Below are positions 61,815-64,000 of a DNA stretch of 64,000 bases, piece after piece. The position numbers were made by a program, and so were the translations under genes. Under the pieces are notes generated by a model, which was not told the DNA's origin, ran no database searches, and was given only the letters and a program-made list of their open reading frames with translations. Position 1 is the stretch's first letter. Each line of letters starts with the position of its first letter. The stretch spans positions 27,143-91,142 of the forward strand of contig DATCLY010000015.1 in the NCBI GenBank assembly GCA_036563665.1, given 5' to 3'. Origin of the DNA: FEN-1219 sp036563665 (GTDB lineage: Bacteria > Pseudomonadota > Gammaproteobacteria > Steroidobacterales > Rariloculaceae).

Positions 61815-63299
61815 ATGAGGCGTCGCAGACGTTTCCGGGTCCGCAACGGGGCGCGTTCGGTGCTGGCCGGCTGGCTGCTCGTGGTGGGCTCGTTCGCGTG
61901 GCTCGCCGCGAGCTCGCAGGACCAGGAGCAGCCCTCCGGCGGCGTCGCGGTGCTGCTGTCCATTCAGGACGCCATAGGGCCCGCCACCAGCGACTACCTC
62001 GTGCGCGGCATCGAGACGGCCGCGACCCGCTCCGCCGCGCTCGTCGTCATCGAGATGGACACGCCGGGCGGTCTCGACTCCGCCATGCGCGACATCATCC
62101 AGGCGATCCTGAGCTCGCCCGTCCCCGTGGTCACGTTCGTCCATCCGCAAGGCGCGCGGGCGGCGAGCGCCGGCACTTACATTCTCTACGCAAGCCACGT
62201 GGCGGCCATGGCCCCGGCGACCAATCTCGGGGCCGCCACTCCGGTGGCGATCGGCGGCGCGCCTCCCCCGGCTCCGGCGCCCGGCGATGCCGACGAGGAC
62301 GGCCGGGACGATCCATCCGGCGGCGACCAGGGCGACACCCCGGAGACCCGGCGCGAGCCCTCTCCGCCCGAGCCCGCGACGGCCTCCGAGCGCAAAGCCA
62401 TCAACGACGCCGTCGCCTACATCCGCAGCCTCGCCGAGCGGCGCGGCCGCAACGCCGACTGGGCGGAGGCGGCCGTGCGCTCCGCCGAGAGCCTGAGCGC
62501 GCAGGCCGCCCTCGAGCGCAACGTGATCGACCTCATCGCCGTGGACCTCGACGACCTGCTGCAGAAGCTCGACGGGCGGCGGGTGATGCTCGACGGCGAG
62601 ACCATCGAGCTCGACACCGACACGCTGGTGTACGAGCGCATCGAGCCCGACTGGCGCACCAAGCTGCTCGCCGTGATCAGCAACCCCACCGTGGCGTACA
62701 TGCTGCTGCTGCTCGGTATCTACGGGCTCATCTTCGAGGGCTACAACCCGGGCGCCATCGTGCCGGGCGTCGTGGGGGCGATCTCGCTGCTGCTCGCGCT
62801 CTTCTCGCTGCAGGTGCTGCCGGTGAACTACGCCGGGCTCGCGCTCATCGCGCTCGGCGTGATCCTCATGGTGGCCGAGTTCCTGGTGCCGAGCTTCGGG
62901 GCGCTCGGCATCGGCGGCATCGCCGCTTTCGTCTTCGGCTCGGTGATCCTGTACGACTCCGACGTGCCAGGCTACGACATCGCGACGCCGCTGATCGCCA
63001 CGATCTCCGCGGCCGCGGCGCTGTCGCTGCTCGTGATCATCTGGCTCGCCATGAAGGCGCGCGTGCGGCCGGTGGTGAGCGGCGTGGAGGACATGTTGCG
63101 GGAGACGGCCACGGCGCTCGAGGATTTCGAGCGCGAAGGGCCGGTGCGCGTGTACGGCGAGCGCTGGAACGCGCGCTCCACCCGGCCGGTGCGCAAAGGC
63201 GACCGCTTGCGCGTGACGAAAGTGGAGGGTTTGTTGTTGCACGTCGAGCCGATCGACGATGTCGTAGTGCAAAGGAGCGAAAATGTTCCAAGGGCTTAG
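61815..63299 (+). CDS. NfeD-family membrane protease-like protein
   Basis: A 494-residue protein. The signal/anchor is SVLAGWLLVVGSFAWLAAS. The ClpP-like serine protease domain has IEMDTPGGLDSAMRDIIQ and the nucleophile region ARAASAGTYILYASH, with ERNVIDLIA near the expected Lys region. An acidic Pro/Gly/Asp linker (APAPGDADEDGRDD) is inserted after residue ~145. Four membrane helices follow (NPTVAYMLLLLGIYGLIFEGY; GFGALGIGG-like SFGALGIGGIAAFVFGSVIL), then a small OB-fold tail (VRKGDRLRVTKVEGLLLHVEP). NfeD works with slipins in membrane quality control; the slipin gene follows with a 17-base overlap. Confidence 0.92.
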   Translation: MRRRRRFRVRNGARSVLAGWLLVVGSFAWLAASSQDQEQPSGGVAVLLSIQDAIGPATSDYLVRGIETAATRSAALVVIEMDTPGGLDSAMRDIIQAILSSPVPVVTFVHPQGARAASAGTYILYASHVAAMAPATNLGAATPVAIGGAPPPAPAPGDADEDGRDDPSGGDQGDTPETRREPSPPEPATASERKAINDAVAYIRSLAERRGRNADWAEAAVRSAESLSAQAALERNVIDLIAVDLDDLLQKLDGRRVMLDGETIELDTDTLVYERIEPDWRTKLLAVISNPTVAYMLLLLGIYGLIFEGYNPGAIVPGVVGAISLLLALFSLQVLPVNYAGLALIALGVILMVAEFLVPSFGALGIGGIAAFVFGSVILYDSDVPGYDIATPLIATISAAAALSLLVIIWLAMKARVRPVVSGVEDMLRETATALEDFEREGPVRVYGERWNARSTRPVRKGDRLRVTKVEGLLLHVEPIDDVVVQRSENVPRA

Positions 63300-64000
63300 C
63301 CTGCCGCTGTTGATCATCCTCGCGATCGTCGCGCTGATCCTCTTCAACGCGTTCAAGATCCTGCCGGAGTACGAGCGCGGAGTGGTCTTCCAGCTCGGAC
63401 GCTTCTGGAAGGTGAAAGGCCCCGGCCTGATCATCCTGATCCCGGGCATCCAGACGATGGTGCGGGTGGATCTGCGCACCATCGTGATGGACGTGCCGAC
63501 GCAGGACGTGATCTCGCGCGACAACGTCTCCGTGAAGGTGAGCGCGGTGATCTACTTCCGCGTGATCGATCCCGAGAAAGCCATCATCCAGGTGGAGAAC
63601 CGCGTGGAGGCCACGAGCCAGCTCGCGCAGACCACGCTGCGCTCGGTCCTCGGCCAGCACGACCTCGACGACATGCTGGCGGAGCGCGAGAAGCTCAACG
63701 CCGACATCCAGCGCATCCTCGACCAGAACACCGAGGCGTGGGGCATCAAGGTCACGAACGTCGAGATCAAGCACGTGGACCTCGAGCAGAGCATGATCCG
63801 CGCCATCGCCCAGCAGGCGGAGGCCGAGCGCGCCCGCCGCGCCAAGGTCATCCACGCCGAAGGCGAGTTCCAGGCGTCGCAACGCCTCGCGGAGGCCGCG
63901 CGGGTGCTCTCCGAGCAGCCGCAGGCCCTGCAGCTGCGCTACCTGCAAACGCTCACGGAGATCGCGAACGACAAGACGAACACGGTCGTGTTCCCCGTGC
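63283..64000 (+). CDS. Slipin/stomatin-like SPFH protein (partial, 3' end outside window)
   Basis: The first ~239 residues of a prohibitin-homology protein. A membrane hairpin (SLPLLIILAIVALILFNAFKIL) is followed by the SPFH domain: EYERGVVFQLGRFWKVKGPGLIILIPGI, VDLRTIVMDVPTQDVISRDNVSVKVSAVIYF and TTLRSVLGQHDLDDMLAEREKLN. A coiled coil follows (AEAERARRAKVIHAEGEFQASQRL). AAAGGAG lies six bases before the ATG. The frame is open at the right edge. With the NfeD protein it forms the usual NfeD-slipin pair. Confidence 0.93.
   Translation, partial: MFQGLSLPLLIILAIVALILFNAFKILPEYERGVVFQLGRFWKVKGPGLIILIPGIQTMVRVDLRTIVMDVPTQDVISRDNVSVKVSAVIYFRVIDPEKAIIQVENRVEATSQLAQTTLRSVLGQHDLDDMLAEREKLNADIQRILDQNTEAWGIKVTNVEIKHVDLEQSMIRAIAQQAEAERARRAKVIHAEGEFQASQRLAEAARVLSEQPQALQLRYLQTLTEIANDKTNTVVFPV

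Overview
The window is a very GC-rich (about 70%), densely coding piece of a Gram-negative chromosome. The gene order uvrC-pgsA-tRNA-Gly is typical of Gammaproteobacteria. Short palindromes built on GTGGGAGCGGCTTTCCAGCC recur between genes. A cluster of Planctomycete-type cytochrome c (DUF1592), DUF1552 and ankyrin genes sits in the second half. Together these suggest an uncultured or environmental gammaproteobacterium, perhaps near Steroidobacteraceae/Nevskiales/Xanthomonadales; that placement is inference. No integrase, transposase, phage gene or CRISPR array was seen.

Layout. 1-2.6 kb (-): sulfate-type ABC ATPase with a C-terminal universal-stress-protein-like extension, followed by its binding protein (cut by the left edge). 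2.7-4.2 kb (-): alginate-export-type porin. 4.3-7.1 kb (+): small membrane proteins, a PAP2 phosphatase, a lone receiver and a DUF1264 lipoprotein. 7.3-11.3 kb (+): DUF2868 / DUF3482-GTPase / YdjM operon. 11.4-17.1 kb (-): copper resistance (MerR regulator, P-type ATPase, CopA multicopper oxidase, CopB), with matching MerR-type operators in front of both transcripts. 17.3-20.1 kb (+): ferritin-like protein, hemerythrin-DUF892 fusion and CBS protein. 20.2-23.8 kb: MFS exporter, CNNM/CorC protein and FkbM methyltransferase. 24.0-31.3 kb (+): a six-subunit membrane complex related to hydrogenase-4 (hyfB, C, E, F, G, I) whose large subunit has lost most Ni-Fe ligands. 31.3-37.7 kb (-): ANTAR response regulator, a 1705-residue calcium-repeat protein fused to an outer-membrane barrel, and a small secreted protein. 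37.8-41.0 kb (-): glycogen-debranching-type enzyme and a GT4 glycosyltransferase. 41.1-51.2 kb: HxlR/cytochrome P460 divergent pair, PQQ-type sugar dehydrogenase, DUF2231 protein, a decayed luciferase-family gene, Tat-exported MBL hydrolase, DUF1592 dihaem protein, DUF1552 protein and ankyrin protein. 51.4-56.0 kb (-): a periplasmic protein, an M48 peptidase with TPR-like tail and a TonB-dependent receptor. 56.3-61.7 kb (-): tRNA-Gly, pgsA, uvrC, icd and class II DAHP synthase. 61.8 kb to the end (+): NfeD protease-like protein and a slipin (cut by the right edge).

How the genes work together. The copper block is a coherent sensing, efflux and periplasmic oxidation module. The hyf-like operon is probably an ion-translocating complex that does not make or use hydrogen. 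The 42-51 kb cluster looks like an exported oxidation system with haem, PQQ and Tat signals. The most interesting observations are the Cys-to-Ser replaced hydrogenase-like subunit, the calcium-repeat / sorting-signal-like / beta-barrel fusion, the CysA-Usp-like fusion and the twin MerR operators.
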